From NCBI GenBank assembly GCA_014381825.1, contig JACNKX010000052.1, positions 1-51,462 on the forward strand: a stretch of 51,462 nucleotides of DNA, given 5' to 3'. Origin of the DNA: Planctomycetota bacterium (GTDB lineage: Bacteria; Planctomycetota; Planctomycetia; Pirellulales; Pirellulaceae). Below the pieces are notes generated by a model that saw only the letters and a program-made list of their open reading frames with translations, was not told the DNA's origin and did no database searches. The number at the start of each line of letters is the position of its first letter. The first letter of the stretch is position 1. This document shows, one piece after another, positions 17,089-26,822 of this stretch. The translations under genes and the position numbers were made by a program.

Positions 17089-18546
17089 TTACCCAATCAC
17101 ATCGTGCATGATTTTGCCATGAATATCCGTCAGCCGGAAGTCGCGACCTTGGAAACGAAATGTCAGCCGCTCGTGATTGAAACCTAGCAGATGAAGGATG
17201 GTTGCCTGCAAATCATGCACGTGTTTGGCGTTTTCAACGGCACCCAATCCTAATTCGTCCGTCTTACCATGAACTAAACCCGGCTTGAAGCCACCGCCAG
17301 CAACCCACATGGAATAGGCGTCGATGTGATGGTCGCGACCTGTCGTTTGCCGAACCTCACCCATCGGTGTCCGCCCGAACTCGCCACCCCAAATCACAAT
17401 CGTGTCGTCCAATAATCCGCGTTGCTTGAGATCGATGACTAATGCCGCAGAAGCTTGATCAATTTCTTTGCAAATTGCCGGTAGATGGTTCTCCAGATTC
17501 TCTGAAGGTCCGCCGTGATGATCCCAACTGGTGTGATACAGCTGGATGAAGCGGGCTCCTCGTTCGACCAAACGTCTGGCGAGCAAGCAGTTGTTGGCGT
17601 ACGAGGGCGTTCCCGGCGTGGCCCCATACAGGTCGAGAGTGTCCTGCGACTCTTGCGCTAACTCCATCAATTCGGGCGCGCTGCTCTGCATCTCGTAGGC
17701 CATCTCGTAAGCGGCAATGCGCGTCGCGATCTCCTCATCGCCGACTTGATCGAGCCGCAATTGATTCAGCTCTGACACGATATCCACGAAGCGTCGTTCC
17801 CGTTCGCGCGTCATGCCAGCGGGGCTTTTGAGATTTAGAATCGGCTCTGGTCCGCTCCGGAAAGGGACGCCTTGATAAGTCGTGGGCAAGAAGCCACTAG
17901 ACCACAGCGACGATCCAGCACGAGGGCCTCGCGGTCCAGACTGCAACACGACGAAGCCCGGTAGATCGCTCGCTTCGCTTCCTAGTCCGTACGTCACCCA
18001 CGATCCCATGCTGGGTCGACCAGGCTGCGGCGATCCCGTGTTGACAAATATTTTTGCCGGTCCGTGATTAAACACGTCGGTCTTCATACCGTGTAACCAG
18101 CACACTTCATCAACGATACGTCGATGGTACGGGAGCAGATCACTCAACTCCTGGCCACACTCGCCATAGCGGCTGAACCTCCTCGGACTTGCCAGGAGCG
18201 GTTCGGTCCCCTTTAGAAATGCGAAGCGTTTCCCGTCGAGATAGCTTTGCGGTGGCAACTGACCGTGATGCTTTCGGAGCATCGGCTTGTCATTGAAAAG
18301 GTCAAGCTGGCTCGGGCCGCCAGCCATAAACATGAAGATGACGGCCTTTGCTTTCGGCTTGTAGTGCGGCGAGCGAGGTGCCATCGGATTTGTCACGGCG
18401 GGCGTCGCCTGTGCTTGATCCCCGGCAAGCAGCGATGTCAGTGCCATACCGCCGACGCCGACGCCACAGCGCCCGAAGAACTGGCGCCGTGTTGTCTCGC
18501 GAAGCGAATCGAGTTGTATTTGTTCGTGATTATTAGCCATGATCAT
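17089..18546 (-). CDS. DUF1501 (sulfatase-fold) Tat-exported protein
   Basis: A 485-residue protein of the DUF1501 family, distantly related to alkaline phosphatases and sulfatases and very abundant in planctomycetes. The N-terminus has a twin-arginine signal (TRRQFFGRCGVGVGGMALTS). Typical motifs follow: FMFMAGGPSQLDLF, HGMKTDVFNHGP, SWDHHGGPSENLENH, GGEFGRTPMGE and GRDHH. The ATG at 18546 overlaps the stop of the upstream DUF1553 gene by four bases (ATGA); a second ATG two codons later is also possible. The pair is thought to work together outside the cytoplasm, perhaps in breakdown of complex substrates, but no biochemical role is established. Confidence 0.92.
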   Translation of the reverse strand: MIMANNHEQIQLDSLRETTRRQFFGRCGVGVGGMALTSLLAGDQAQATPAVTNPMAPRSPHYKPKAKAVIFMFMAGGPSQLDLFNDKPMLRKHHGQLPPQSYLDGKRFAFLKGTEPLLASPRRFSRYGECGQELSDLLPYHRRIVDEVCWLHGMKTDVFNHGPAKIFVNTGSPQPGRPSMGSWVTYGLGSEASDLPGFVVLQSGPRGPRAGSSLWSSGFLPTTYQGVPFRSGPEPILNLKSPAGMTRERERRFVDIVSELNQLRLDQVGDEEIATRIAAYEMAYEMQSSAPELMELAQESQDTLDLYGATPGTPSYANNCLLARRLVERGARFIQLYHTSWDHHGGPSENLENHLPAICKEIDQASAALVIDLKQRGLLDDTIVIWGGEFGRTPMGEVRQTTGRDHHIDAYSMWVAGGGFKPGLVHGKTDELGLGAVENAKHVHDLQATILHLLGFNHERLTFRFQGRDFRLTDIHGKIMHDVIG

Positions 18547-21518
18547 TCACGTGTAATGAATTCATCCAAGTTTAGCAGAACTCGTGCCACGATGGTCCAG
18601 GTGGCCGATTCGGCCAATTGCTCGTCGTTGCCGTCGGCGGCGCTGATGGACTTGGCATCCGCCGCCGAAGCGAGAAAGTCCGCCCGCTGCTCGTGCACAA
18701 AACCGAGTAAGCGATCCGCCTCGTACTGGCGCGGGGCGCGAGCGAAACAGAGTTGATAGGCTAGACTGACGCGATCCTCATCCGCTTCCGCAGCGAGCAT
18801 CAGTCGTCGCCCCAAGGCTCCCGCGTTTTCCAACATCGCTTCATCGTTTGCCAGCGTCAATGATTGCAGCGGCGTATTCGATCTTACTCGCTGAGTACAC
18901 GTCGTGTTGAATCGAGGCGTATCGAACGTCGTCAGCATGGGGTAAGGCGCGCTCCGCATGAAGAACGTGTACAGCCCGCGGCGGAAACGATCAGCGCCCT
19001 TGCTAGTCGGCCATGCGGCGTTGCGTTGCGTGAACGCATACACGCCACTCGGTTGCGGTGGATAGACGCTCTTGCCGCCGATCCGACCATCGCGCAGCCC
19101 ACTTGCAGCGAGTGCCAGATCGCGTACGACTTCTGCGTCGACACGCAGTCTTGTTTGTCGCGAAATGAACTTATTCAGCGGGTCCAATCGCTGCGAATCT
19201 TCACGCTGATGTGACGACTGACGATATGCAGCCGAGGTTACAATCAGGCGATGTAGGTGCTTCATCGACCAGCCAGTCGCGATCAGCTCGTGGGACAACC
19301 AATCCAGCAGTTCGGGATGCGTAGGCGGCGTCCCTTGCAACCCAAAATCGTTTTCTGTTTCGACAAGTCCTTTTCCGAAGAGCCTTCCCCAAACGCGGTT
19401 GATCGTGACGCGCGCCGTCAGCGGGTGTTCGTTACTGACCAACCATTTTGCCAAGTCGAGACGTGTACGAGCCGGCTCGGCCTCAGGCATCGTGGGCAGG
19501 AAGGCCGGCGCATCGGCGACAACAATGTCACCTTTCCGCAGAAAGTCGCCTCGAATCAAAAGATTGGTTTCACGTGAGTTGTCTAGATCTCGCATGATCA
19601 TCGTCGCGGGAAGGCCCTTCGCGTACTTGTTTCTTTCGTCTTGAGCGCGTTTAAGACTCGCGGCAAGCTTCGTCCTTTGAGCGTCCGGAAGACCGAGTTT
19701 CATGTGCGGTGCATCCGTCACTGCAAGTCGAAGTCGTCCGATGTTGTACTTGGCGGGAGATGCACCAAAGACCAACCTGACTTTCGTGAGTGCGTTACTC
19801 TTCGTAGCCAGCGGCGAGGAAACCAACTTAGCCGTTCGATTCACGTTCGGATTCCCGGAAGCAACGTTAATCGCCCAGCCGGTCTTTGCGTCTCCATCGA
19901 TCGCTTTCGCGACGTCATAGTCTTTCTGCGAGTGATCGGCTGTCGCGTGGAGCCACGTCGGCTTCACATCACCGGCTTGAAGTTCGATTTGGTTCAGAAC
20001 GAAGTTGCCGTTACCAGCTCGCCCCGGACCGCCCAGCGGTAAAGAAGGATGGGTCAATGTTTCCAATCGCACAGCGGTGATCCGTTCCACAGGCGATGTG
20101 AAGCTGATCGAGTACGTATCGCTATCGCCATTGGTTCCGCCCGCAACGAGTGATCCGTCGCTAAGCCTTTCGAAAGTTGCTCCGGCGGTTGACTCGGCCG
20201 ATGTCACTTCGACAACCTTCCACACGACTGGCCGGCCGTCATCTCGTTCCGCCGCTGGAGCTTTCTCGTTTAGATCTTTTTCGTGTTGTGCCAGGGATGC
20301 CTTGGCGCTTGCAATTTGTTTGTCGAGCGCAGCGAGCCGTCTTTGATTCGATTCCGTTGTTACGGTCAGCGTTGGCGCGACGCTGTTCGCGTCCTGCGAG
20401 CCGTTGAAGAATGCGAACAACTGGTAGTACTCGTGTTGCGTCAAGGGATCAAACTTGTGCGTGTGGCACTGGGCACAGCCGACTGTGAGCCCCAACCAAA
20501 CGGCTCCTGTCGTGTTCACTCTGTCGACGACGGATTCGTTTCGAAATTGCTCTTTGTCGGTACCGCCCTCTTGGTTGATCAGCGTGTTACGGTGAAATCC
20601 AGTAGCCACGAGTTGGTCTTGAGTTGGCTCTGGAAGGAGGTCTCCCGCAAGCTGTTCGATGGTGAACTGGTCGAAGGGAAGGTCGGCGTTGATCGCTTGG
20701 ATGACCCAGTCGCGGTAAGGCCACATCGAACGCTCGGAATCGACCGTATAGCCGTTCGTGTCCGCATAGCGAGCTTGATCGAGCCAATGCCGCCCCCAAC
20801 GCTCGCCGTAGTGTGGGTTGGCGAGAACGCGTTCGACCATTCGTTGGTAGGCACCTGGAAGTTGGTCGCTGCTGAACTGAGCCAGATCGTCAAGACTTGG
20901 CGGCAATCCAAGTAGATCCAGATAGACGCGACGAATCAGAGTTTCTCGAGCAGCTTCATCTGCGAGCGTCATACCGGCGTCTGCCAGTCGCTTCGCGACA
21001 AAGGCGTCGATCGGATTGCGCAGCGCTAATTCATTGCGCAGCGCTAATTCATTGTGCAGCGCCAATTTATGGTTCGGCAGTGCTGGCCGTGCGATCGGAC
21101 GAAAGGACCAGTGTTGATCGTACTTGCCACCTTGAGTGATCCACGCTCGCAGCAAGTCGATCTCGGCGGGAGCCAACTTGATATCGCTGTCAGGCGGAGG
21201 CATGCGTTCGTCGGCGATTGAACTTGTGATCCGCTTGTCCAACACGCTGGCCGCCGGATCGTCCGGGTTTATCGCTTGATAACCACCGAGATCTGCGTAC
21301 GCACCTTCGGGCGTATCCAACCGCAAGTCCGCCTCACGGCCCTCTTCGTCGGGCCCGTGGCACTTGAAGCAGGCATTTGACAACAACGGTCGAATGTCGC
21401 GAGCAAAGTCGATTTCGCGCCCTTGCCCCATCAGGTCGGTCGCAATCATCCAGCAGCAGATTGAAAGGAGGCTAACGCCGGTGACAAGCCGAGTAGTTGG
21501 GAGATGTTGGCGCGACAT
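18543..21518 (-). CDS. Planctomycete cytochrome-like protein PSCyt1-DUF1549-DUF1553
   Basis: A 991-residue exported protein. After a signal/anchor segment, the PSCyt1 domain carries CFKCHG (Cys50-Cys53-His54), a c-type haem-binding motif. DUF1549 (PSCyt2) follows with a second CxxCH ([11 protein letters not shown]) and the [17 protein letters not shown] motif. A beta-rich insert (residues about 420-530) precedes the C-terminal DUF1553 (PSD1) domain ([32 protein letters not shown]). Role unknown; a periplasmic redox or degradative partner of the DUF1501 protein is the usual proposal. The frame extends to TTG 21554, but ATG 21518 directly precedes the signal sequence. An 18-base in-frame tandem repeat (21015-21068) encodes repeated NELALR. 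Confidence 0.9.
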   Translation of the reverse strand: MSRQHLPTTRLVTGVSLLSICCWMIATDLMGQGREIDFARDIRPLLSNACFKCHGPDEEGREADLRLDTPEGAYADLGGYQAINPDDPAASVLDKRITSSIADERMPPPDSDIKLAPAEIDLLRAWITQGGKYDQHWSFRPIARPALPNHKLALHNELALRNELALRNPIDAFVAKRLADAGMTLADEAARETLIRRVYLDLLGLPPSLDDLAQFSSDQLPGAYQRMVERVLANPHYGERWGRHWLDQARYADTNGYTVDSERSMWPYRDWVIQAINADLPFDQFTIEQLAGDLLPEPTQDQLVATGFHRNTLINQEGGTDKEQFRNESVVDRVNTTGAVWLGLTVGCAQCHTHKFDPLTQHEYYQLFAFFNGSQDANSVAPTLTVTTESNQRRLAALDKQIASAKASLAQHEKDLNEKAPAAERDDGRPVVWKVVEVTSAESTAGATFERLSDGSLVAGGTNGDSDTYSISFTSPVERITAVRLETLTHPSLPLGGPGRAGNGNFVLNQIELQAGDVKPTWLHATADHSQKDYDVAKAIDGDAKTGWAINVASGNPNVNRTAKLVSSPLATKSNALTKVRLVFGASPAKYNIGRLRLAVTDAPHMKLGLPDAQRTKLAASLKRAQDERNKYAKGLPATMIMRDLDNSRETNLLIRGDFLRKGDIVVADAPAFLPTMPEAEPARTRLDLAKWLVSNEHPLTARVTINRVWGRLFGKGLVETENDFGLQGTPPTHPELLDWLSHELIATGWSMKHLHRLIVTSAAYRQSSHQREDSQRLDPLNKFISRQTRLRVDAEVVRDLALAASGLRDGRIGGKSVYPPQPSGVYAFTQRNAAWPTSKGADRFRRGLYTFFMRSAPYPMLTTFDTPRFNTTCTQRVRSNTPLQSLTLANDEAMLENAGALGRRLMLAAEADEDRVSLAYQLCFARAPRQYEADRLLGFVHEQRADFLASAADAKSISAADGNDEQLAESATWTIVARVLLNLDEFITRE
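21015..21068 (-). repeat. 18-base tandem repeat, three copies, in frame in the DUF1553 gene
   Basis: Two identical 18-base units (21015-21032 and 21033-21050) and a third with three changes (21051-21068) encode NELALR-type hexapeptides in the linker between PSCyt1 and DUF1549. Because the unit is a multiple of three, copy-number change would keep the frame. Confidence 0.8.
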
Positions 21519-21801
21519 AGCAACAGGCGGGATTGATTGTAGGAATGACAGCAAGTCGTTGGTCTATTCAGTATAACAACCTCTGGCCTGAAGTGAGTTA
21601 CCTGCTGGCGGCAACGGTTACTTCTTGCAATACTCGATTTGTCTATCGAATCTCTATCAATCGACCGGTCAACGTTTCAATGCATCGACGTATATTTGGG
21701 CCGCGATCATGGCCGCCTCGGCACAACATCAACCGATACGCGGGATGCACGGTCTCGGCAGGGTGCCGTCGTCGGTCGGCATCGTTTGCATGGGTTGGTA
21801 G

Positions 21802-22467
21802 ATGAGCGACTATCAGCCGACGTCGCGCCGACCGATCGCGCAGGCGTTTCGCTCAACGGCAAATTGGTGCGTGCGTCTCTGTGTACGCTTGGGAATTCAC
21901 GCGGATTGTGTTTCGTACGCGTCCGTCGTCGCCGCCGCTGGTGCCGCTGCTTGCTTCTGGAGGGCGTCGGACTATCCGTACTTACTTCTAATCGGGGCAC
22001 TGCTCTGTGGCATACGACTGTGGTTCAACATGCTCGATGGCATGGTAGCGTTGGCGTCGGGCCAGGCGAGTCTTCGCGGCGAGATCGTCAACGAACTGCC
22101 TGATCGATTCTCTGACGTGCTGATTTTCGTCGGAGTCGCGCACAGCGGTTTGTGTTTCGTCGTGAGCGGCTATTGGGCCGCGATCATGGCGTTGCTGGTT
22201 GCCTACATCGGCACGCTGGGGCAGGCGGTTGGAGTACAACGCCAGTTTGGCGGCGTCATGTCAAAGCCCTGGCGCATGGCCGCCTTGATGTTGGGAGCGT
22301 GTCTGACCTCCGTCCTGCTTATGAGCGAACGGGAGATTCGATACCCGAATCTGGTCACCGTGTTGGATTGGACGTGCCTTGTAATCGTGCTAGGTTGCCT
22401 GCAGACGATCGTAGTTCGACTGGCGCGGTTGCTTCGTGAAGTGCGTGACGATGAAGCCATAAAATGA
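21802..22467 (+). CDS. CDP-alcohol phosphatidyltransferase-family membrane protein (YnbA-like)
   Basis: A 221-residue membrane protein with about six helices, first gene of a tight four-gene operon. The CDP-alcohol phosphatidyltransferase signature DxxDGxxAR(x8)GxxxDxxxD is present with exact spacing but changed residues: Asn76-ML-Asp79-Gly80, Ala83-Leu84, Gly93, Asn97 and Asp101. Two of the three metal-binding aspartates (first and third) are Asn, and the arginine is Leu, while the proposed catalytic base Asp101 remains. Order and neighbours match E. coli ynbA. It may join a CDP-activated lipid to an unknown acceptor, or have lost or altered catalysis. Its stop overlaps the next gene's ATG by four bases. 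Confidence 0.85.
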   Translation: MSDYQPTSRRPIAQAFRSTANWCVRLCVRLGIHADCVSYASVVAAAGAAACFWRASDYPYLLLIGALLCGIRLWFNMLDGMVALASGQASLRGEIVNELPDRFSDVLIFVGVAHSGLCFVVSGYWAAIMALLVAYIGTLGQAVGVQRQFGGVMSKPWRMAALMLGACLTSVLLMSEREIRYPNLVTVLDWTCLVIVLGCLQTIVVRLARLLREVRDDEAIK

Positions 22468-23390
22468 GCGATGTCTTTCGACTCTATTTGAGCATTATCG
22501 CGACTTGGCTCGTGTTGGCGGGAATCGTTCTGGCGATACTCTCTTGGGGCCTCAAGCGTAACGTCGGCAACGTTTGGTCGATCTATCGCAGTTGGCTGGT
22601 CATGATTCCTGTGGCCATGTCCTGTATCTATCTCGGGCGCGTCGCGACGATCGTGTTCGTGACCGCATTAATGCTCGTTGCCTGCTATGAGTTCTCGCGT
22701 GCGACGAACTTGACTCGCGACCGCTGGATGATGAGCGCCGTGTTGCTGCTCGTCGGTGCCACCAGCCTGACGGCCTTGGTACACGACCCGTTTCAGGCTA
22801 GACCCGGCTGGTTCCCCATGTTTCTGGCGATGCCCGCGTATGCCATCGCACTGATCTTGATCGTGCCGGTTTTGCGCAACAAGGTTCAAGGGCAGGTACG
22901 GGTCGTCTCTTTGGCGATTGTCGCCTATGTGTTCCTTGGCTGGATGTTCGGCCATCTCGGTCATCTCGCGAACTCCCCGCACGCGGAAGGTTACTTGTTG
23001 TTCTTGTTGTTCGCTGTCGAATCGAACGACATTGCGGCCTTCACATTTGGCAAACTGTTTGGGCGACATCCGCTGCGCAGCGCTATCAGCCCCAATAAGA
23101 CCTGGGAGGGTGCGATAGGCGGATTCGGTGTGTCGATGGCACTGCCGTGGTTGCTTCGCTTCTCCTTCCCCAACGACTTTGGTACAACGCAATTGCTGCT
23201 GACCGGCATCATCGTTGGCCTTGGTGGACAGATGGGTGACCTGGCGATTAGCGTGATCAAACGCGACCTCGACGTGAAAGACATGGGGGCGGCGATACCG
23301 GGGCATGGTGGCGTTCTGGACCGCGTTGACAGCCTGTTGTTTACGTCGCCGTTCTTTGTTCACATGCTCAATTACTTCGATCTGCTTTGA
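22464..23390 (+). CDS. CdsA-family phosphatidate cytidylyltransferase (YnbB-like)
   Basis: A 308-residue membrane protein with about eight helices. The C-terminus carries the CdsA signature: SVIKRDLDVKDMG, then PGHGGVLDRVDS, including the paired aspartates that bind metal and CTP. The family makes CDP-diacylglycerol from phosphatidate and CTP. Coupling by an ATGA overlap to a CDP-alcohol phosphatidyltransferase suggests it supplies the activated lipid for that enzyme, separate from the housekeeping CdsA. The pairing corresponds to E. coli ynbA-ynbB. The substrate specificity is not visible. Confidence 0.9.
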   Translation: MSDVFRLYLSIIATWLVLAGIVLAILSWGLKRNVGNVWSIYRSWLVMIPVAMSCIYLGRVATIVFVTALMLVACYEFSRATNLTRDRWMMSAVLLLVGATSLTALVHDPFQARPGWFPMFLAMPAYAIALILIVPVLRNKVQGQVRVVSLAIVAYVFLGWMFGHLGHLANSPHAEGYLLFLLFAVESNDIAAFTFGKLFGRHPLRSAISPNKTWEGAIGGFGVSMALPWLLRFSFPNDFGTTQLLLTGIIVGLGGQMGDLAISVIKRDLDVKDMGAAIPGHGGVLDRVDSLLFTSPFFVHMLNYFDLL

Positions 23391-23399
23391 CCTGTACGG

Positions 23400-25184
23400 A
23401 TGCCAATGGCCCAAGATCACATCGCCGCCGACTCAGCGACGCGGATTTCGTCGGAACACGGTTTCACGTCGTGGGACGGAACCGAGTTGTTTTACCGTAC
23501 CTGGGAACCGCAATCGCCATCCCGTCAGGCGCTCGTCTTGCTTCACCGAGGCCATGAGCATTCCGGCCGCTTTCAAGACTTCGTGGATCGTGCCAATCTC
23601 GATGACTTTTGGATGTTTGCATGGGACGCGCGAGGCCACGGGCACTCGCCAGGCGAACGGGGATACGCTCCAAGTTTCAGTTCCGTCGTTCGCGACCTTG
23701 ATTGGTTCGTGAAACACGTCTCCGAGTCTCACGACATTCCAGTCGAGAACATGGCGATCGTGGCTAACAGTATCGGCGCGGTGATTACTGCGACATGGGT
23801 TCACGATTATGCGCCGTCGATTCGGGCAATGGTACTCGCCACACCTGCGTTTCGTGTCAAGCTGTATGTGCCCCTAGCTGTGCCCGGCTTGCGAGCGTTA
23901 CACCGAATCAAGCCGAAGTCGTTCATAAAGAGTTACGTCAAGCCAGGGATGTTGACGCACGACGAAGAGATGATCAAGCAGATTGCCGACGACGACCTGA
24001 TCACCGACAACATCGCGGTGAACATTCTCCTCGAAATGCACGACACGGCGACGCGCATCATGGATGACGCCGGCGCGATTCACGTTCCCACGCTCGTGCT
24101 TTCAGCCGGTTCGGATTGGGTCGTACAGCGTTCCGCGCAACGTCGTTTTTTTGAACGGCTGTCGTCACGAACAAAGGAGATGGTCGAGTACAAGGAGTTT
24201 TCTCACGCGATCTTGCACGAGAAGGACCGCACACGCCCGATCGCTAAGATCCACGAGTTCATCAACAGCATCTTTGAAGCTCCGCTCGAACGAGACTCGT
24301 TATTAGAGGCCGATCAAGCAGACTACACGAAACAAGCGGCGGATCGACTCCGTCAGCCGCTCTCACCTATTTCACCACGCGGCATGTACTTTGGCAGCAC
24401 CAAGCTGGTCCTGAAAACGATCGGACAACTCAGTGACGGGATTCGAACCGGCTGGCGAACCGGATTTAACTCGGGCGAATCGCTCGATCATGTCTATCGC
24501 AATCAAGCACAGGGTACGACTCCCTTGGGGTGGCTCGCGGACCGCCTGTACCTCAACAACCCTGGTTGGACCGGCATTCGTCAACGGAAACGACATATGG
24601 AACAATTGTTGGAGCGTGCCATCGGAGAAACGCATCAGCAAGGCCAGCCAATTCGATTGCTCGACATTGCGGCCGGCCCGGGGCGATATGTGCTTGATGT
24701 GATCGGACGGTTGTCCGAATTTGACATTTCGGTCGTCTTGAGAGACCAAAATTCGGATGCTTGCGAAATGGGGCGAACACTGGCGAAACAGCGCGGCGTG
24801 ATCGATGTTGTTTTTGAAACCGGCGATGCGTTTGACGAAGAGGCCCTGGCGGCGATCGACCCACGACCCACCATCGCGATCGTATCGGGGCTTTACGAGC
24901 TGTTCTCCGATAACAAGCGGGTCGCGGCGTCACTCAACGGACTAGGACGAGCTGTCGAAGACGGCGGTTATCTGCTTTATACGAACCAACCGTGGCACCC
25001 GCAGCACGAGTTAATCGCCCGTTCGCTGGTCGGGATGGATGCCCAGCCATGGATCATGCGTTGTCGCACACAGCTGGAAATGGACCAACTGGTCGCAGCC
25101 GCTGGGTTCAAGAAGATCGACATGCTGATCGACGATCAAGGTATCTTTACCGTATCACTTGCCCGCCGGATATCGCGACCATGA
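23400..25184 (+). CDS. Fusion: alpha/beta hydrolase + class I methyltransferase (YnbC-like)
   Basis: A 594-residue soluble protein. Residues 1-295 are an alpha/beta hydrolase of the monoacylglycerol-lipase kind: oxyanion region LLHRGHEHSGR, nucleophile elbow ANSIGA (Ser124; the usual first Gly is Ala), Asp239 in GSDW and His269 in FSHA. Residues about 380-594 are a SAM-dependent methyltransferase with motif I LLDIAAGPGRY (420-430). The same fusion, at similar length, is E. coli YnbC. Following the two lipid-activation genes, a role in editing or methylating a lipid product is likely. ATG 23400 or 23406 may be the start. Its stop overlaps the next ATG (ATGA). Confidence 0.88.
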   Translation: MPMAQDHIAADSATRISSEHGFTSWDGTELFYRTWEPQSPSRQALVLLHRGHEHSGRFQDFVDRANLDDFWMFAWDARGHGHSPGERGYAPSFSSVVRDLDWFVKHVSESHDIPVENMAIVANSIGAVITATWVHDYAPSIRAMVLATPAFRVKLYVPLAVPGLRALHRIKPKSFIKSYVKPGMLTHDEEMIKQIADDDLITDNIAVNILLEMHDTATRIMDDAGAIHVPTLVLSAGSDWVVQRSAQRRFFERLSSRTKEMVEYKEFSHAILHEKDRTRPIAKIHEFINSIFEAPLERDSLLEADQADYTKQAADRLRQPLSPISPRGMYFGSTKLVLKTIGQLSDGIRTGWRTGFNSGESLDHVYRNQAQGTTPLGWLADRLYLNNPGWTGIRQRKRHMEQLLERAIGETHQQGQPIRLLDIAAGPGRYVLDVIGRLSEFDISVVLRDQNSDACEMGRTLAKQRGVIDVVFETGDAFDEEALAAIDPRPTIAIVSGLYELFSDNKRVAASLNGLGRAVEDGGYLLYTNQPWHPQHELIARSLVGMDAQPWIMRCRTQLEMDQLVAAAGFKKIDMLIDDQGIFTVSLARRISRP

Positions 25185-26170
25185 GCGGCCCCGACCTCAA
25201 GACGCTGACATCCTACTTTCGGCTGATGAATACCAATGGCGCGGCACAAGCCTACCATGCGGCATTGCATGCGGGTGTGTTGTCAGCCATGGACAGCGGG
25301 CCGCAATCCAGTGAACAGATCGCGCGGACGTGCGGACTGCAAGAGCACCCGACCGCGTTGCTATTGGACGCCCTGCGTGCGATGGGCGTCGTTCAGCGAA
25401 GCGACTCCAAGTACCAACTCGCGGAAGTCGCTCGCATGCTGCTGTACAGCGAGTACCGCGAATTAGGAAACCAGTATTGGCATGCGCTACCCGACTTTCT
25501 GAAAACGGGCGAGCCCATCAGGAAGATGGATGATGTCACGAAGAGCGAGGAGTCCTATCAAACGCAAGCGGCCATGCTGGGCTGGATGTTGTCGCACGCT
25601 GCGGAAGCCGCCGCGACGGCGTTGACCGCCAAGTCGCCGCGACATGACCTGCGGATCCTGGACGTCGGTGCCGGTTCTGCGGTTTGGAGTTTGAGTATCG
25701 CAAGGCGAGATGCCGAGAGTCACGTCACAGCTGTTGACTGGCTAAGTATTCTCGAAGTCGCCAAAGAAACGGCGCGAACATTTGGATTGCCCGAGCGATT
25801 GACGACCATCGCGGGCAACTTCCATGAAGTTGAACTACCCGCGAATGCCTTCGATTTGGCTATCGTGGCAAACGTTACGCACCTGCAAACGGCGGAAGAA
25901 AATGCAGGACTCTTCGCCAGAATTCACCGCTGCTTAACTTCCGATGGCCAGATCGTCGTGATCGACGCTTTCCCCGGAGCCTCAGAGGGGAACGTTCCAT
26001 TTGCGCTCTATCATCTCGGGCTGGCCTTGCGAACGCAAAACGGCAAGGTGTATTCGTCGGAAGCGATTCGATCCATGCTCCAATCTCAGGGCTTCGAAGC
26101 CGGCACGTTAACACCGCTCGACGTACCACCCTTTATGGTTGGCATGCTGGTTGCGCGAGCGCTCAAGTAG
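25181..26170 (+). CDS. SAM-dependent methyltransferase, O-methyltransferase-2-like
   Basis: A 329-residue protein. Residues 10-90 are a winged-helix dimerisation region (AYHAALHAGVLSAM, TALLLDALRAMGVV) as in plant/bacterial O-methyltransferase family 2 enzymes. Residues about 155-329 form the Rossmann domain with motif I ILDVGAGSAVWSL (159-171) and a later DGQIVVIDAF segment. ATG 25181 overlaps the stop of the fusion gene by four bases; the longer open frame upstream overlaps that gene and is rejected. E. coli has ynbD (a phosphatase-like gene) at this place, so this operon replaces it with a second methyltransferase. Substrate unknown; a small-molecule or lipid head-group acceptor is inferred. 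Confidence 0.85.
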   Translation: MSGPDLKTLTSYFRLMNTNGAAQAYHAALHAGVLSAMDSGPQSSEQIARTCGLQEHPTALLLDALRAMGVVQRSDSKYQLAEVARMLLYSEYRELGNQYWHALPDFLKTGEPIRKMDDVTKSEESYQTQAAMLGWMLSHAAEAAATALTAKSPRHDLRILDVGAGSAVWSLSIARRDAESHVTAVDWLSILEVAKETARTFGLPERLTTIAGNFHEVELPANAFDLAIVANVTHLQTAEENAGLFARIHRCLTSDGQIVVIDAFPGASEGNVPFALYHLGLALRTQNGKVYSSEAIRSMLQSQGFEAGTLTPLDVPPFMVGMLVARALK

Positions 26171-26177
26171 AGGCGAC

Positions 26178-26822
26178 TCACGCGTCACTGGACGATTCCG
26201 CCTCCGGTGCCCTTCGTCGAAATCGGGCCATGCACCAACTTGCTATCCACCCAAGAACAAGACCCGCGAGCAGCGTCGCGGCACCGGCCTTGATCATGAT
26301 GTCCTCGACGGCCGAGCGGAGCATCGGGTTGTCAAATGGACTCAGCGAACTGTGGGCCCGCACGACTTTCCATTCGCCATCGACCTTGTGCAACACCGCG
26401 GTCCACCTCGAAGGAAACTCGAAACGTTCGCCACCGCCATTGATCAGTACATTCTGGGAATTCCCTCGCGCGATGGCGATGTCGCCAATGATTTGGCTCA
26501 ACTCCGGCTGCATATCCGTCGTGTAGCTACCGCCGTCGAGCAACTCGTCGCGTGTCTTTTGCCATCGCTCCTTGAACGCCGTGAAGTCCGAAAACTCGCG
26601 GTCGGTATATGTAACGATGGAGAAATCTTCGGCCAAATGAGGCTCAAACAGATCCAGATTGTTGGTGTTGATCGCCTCCTCGGCGACCGCACGGATCTCT
26701 CGAAGAGCTTCGTGGTCGGCCTCTTGATTTGCCGCGACGTCCGCAGCGTTCAACCACTTTGAACTTGTAACGAAGATGCTGAGCGAGATCAGCAGAATAA
26801 ACGTCATGCCATGGTGAAACAT
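26178..26822 (-). CDS. Exported/membrane-anchored SnoaL-like (NTF2-fold) protein
   Basis: Predicted 214-residue protein. An N-terminal signal/anchor (TFILLISLSIFV) is followed by a DUF4440/SnoaL-like NTF2-fold domain at about residues 35-155 (AEEAINTNNLDLFEPHLAED, FSDFTAFKERW, SRWTAVLHKVDGEWKVVRAH). A C-terminal membrane helix (GAATLLAGLVLGWIASW) and a basic/acidic tail come last. The fold occurs in enzymes and in binding proteins; no catalytic residues can be assigned here. The start is uncertain: ATG 26822 is chosen, but ATG 26873, with AGGAG almost touching it, is possible. It ends seven bases from the convergent methyltransferase gene. Confidence 0.75.
   Translation of the reverse strand: MFHHGMTFILLISLSIFVTSSKWLNAADVAANQEADHEALREIRAVAEEAINTNNLDLFEPHLAEDFSIVTYTDREFSDFTAFKERWQKTRDELLDGGSYTTDMQPELSQIIGDIAIARGNSQNVLINGGGERFEFPSRWTAVLHKVDGEWKVVRAHSSLSPFDNPMLRSAVEDIMIKAGAATLLAGLVLGWIASWCMARFRRRAPEAESSSDA

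Noticed and set aside
24992-25180. Upstream extension of the second methyltransferase gene
   Set aside because: It lies inside the hydrolase-methyltransferase gene; the ATGA overlap gives a better start.
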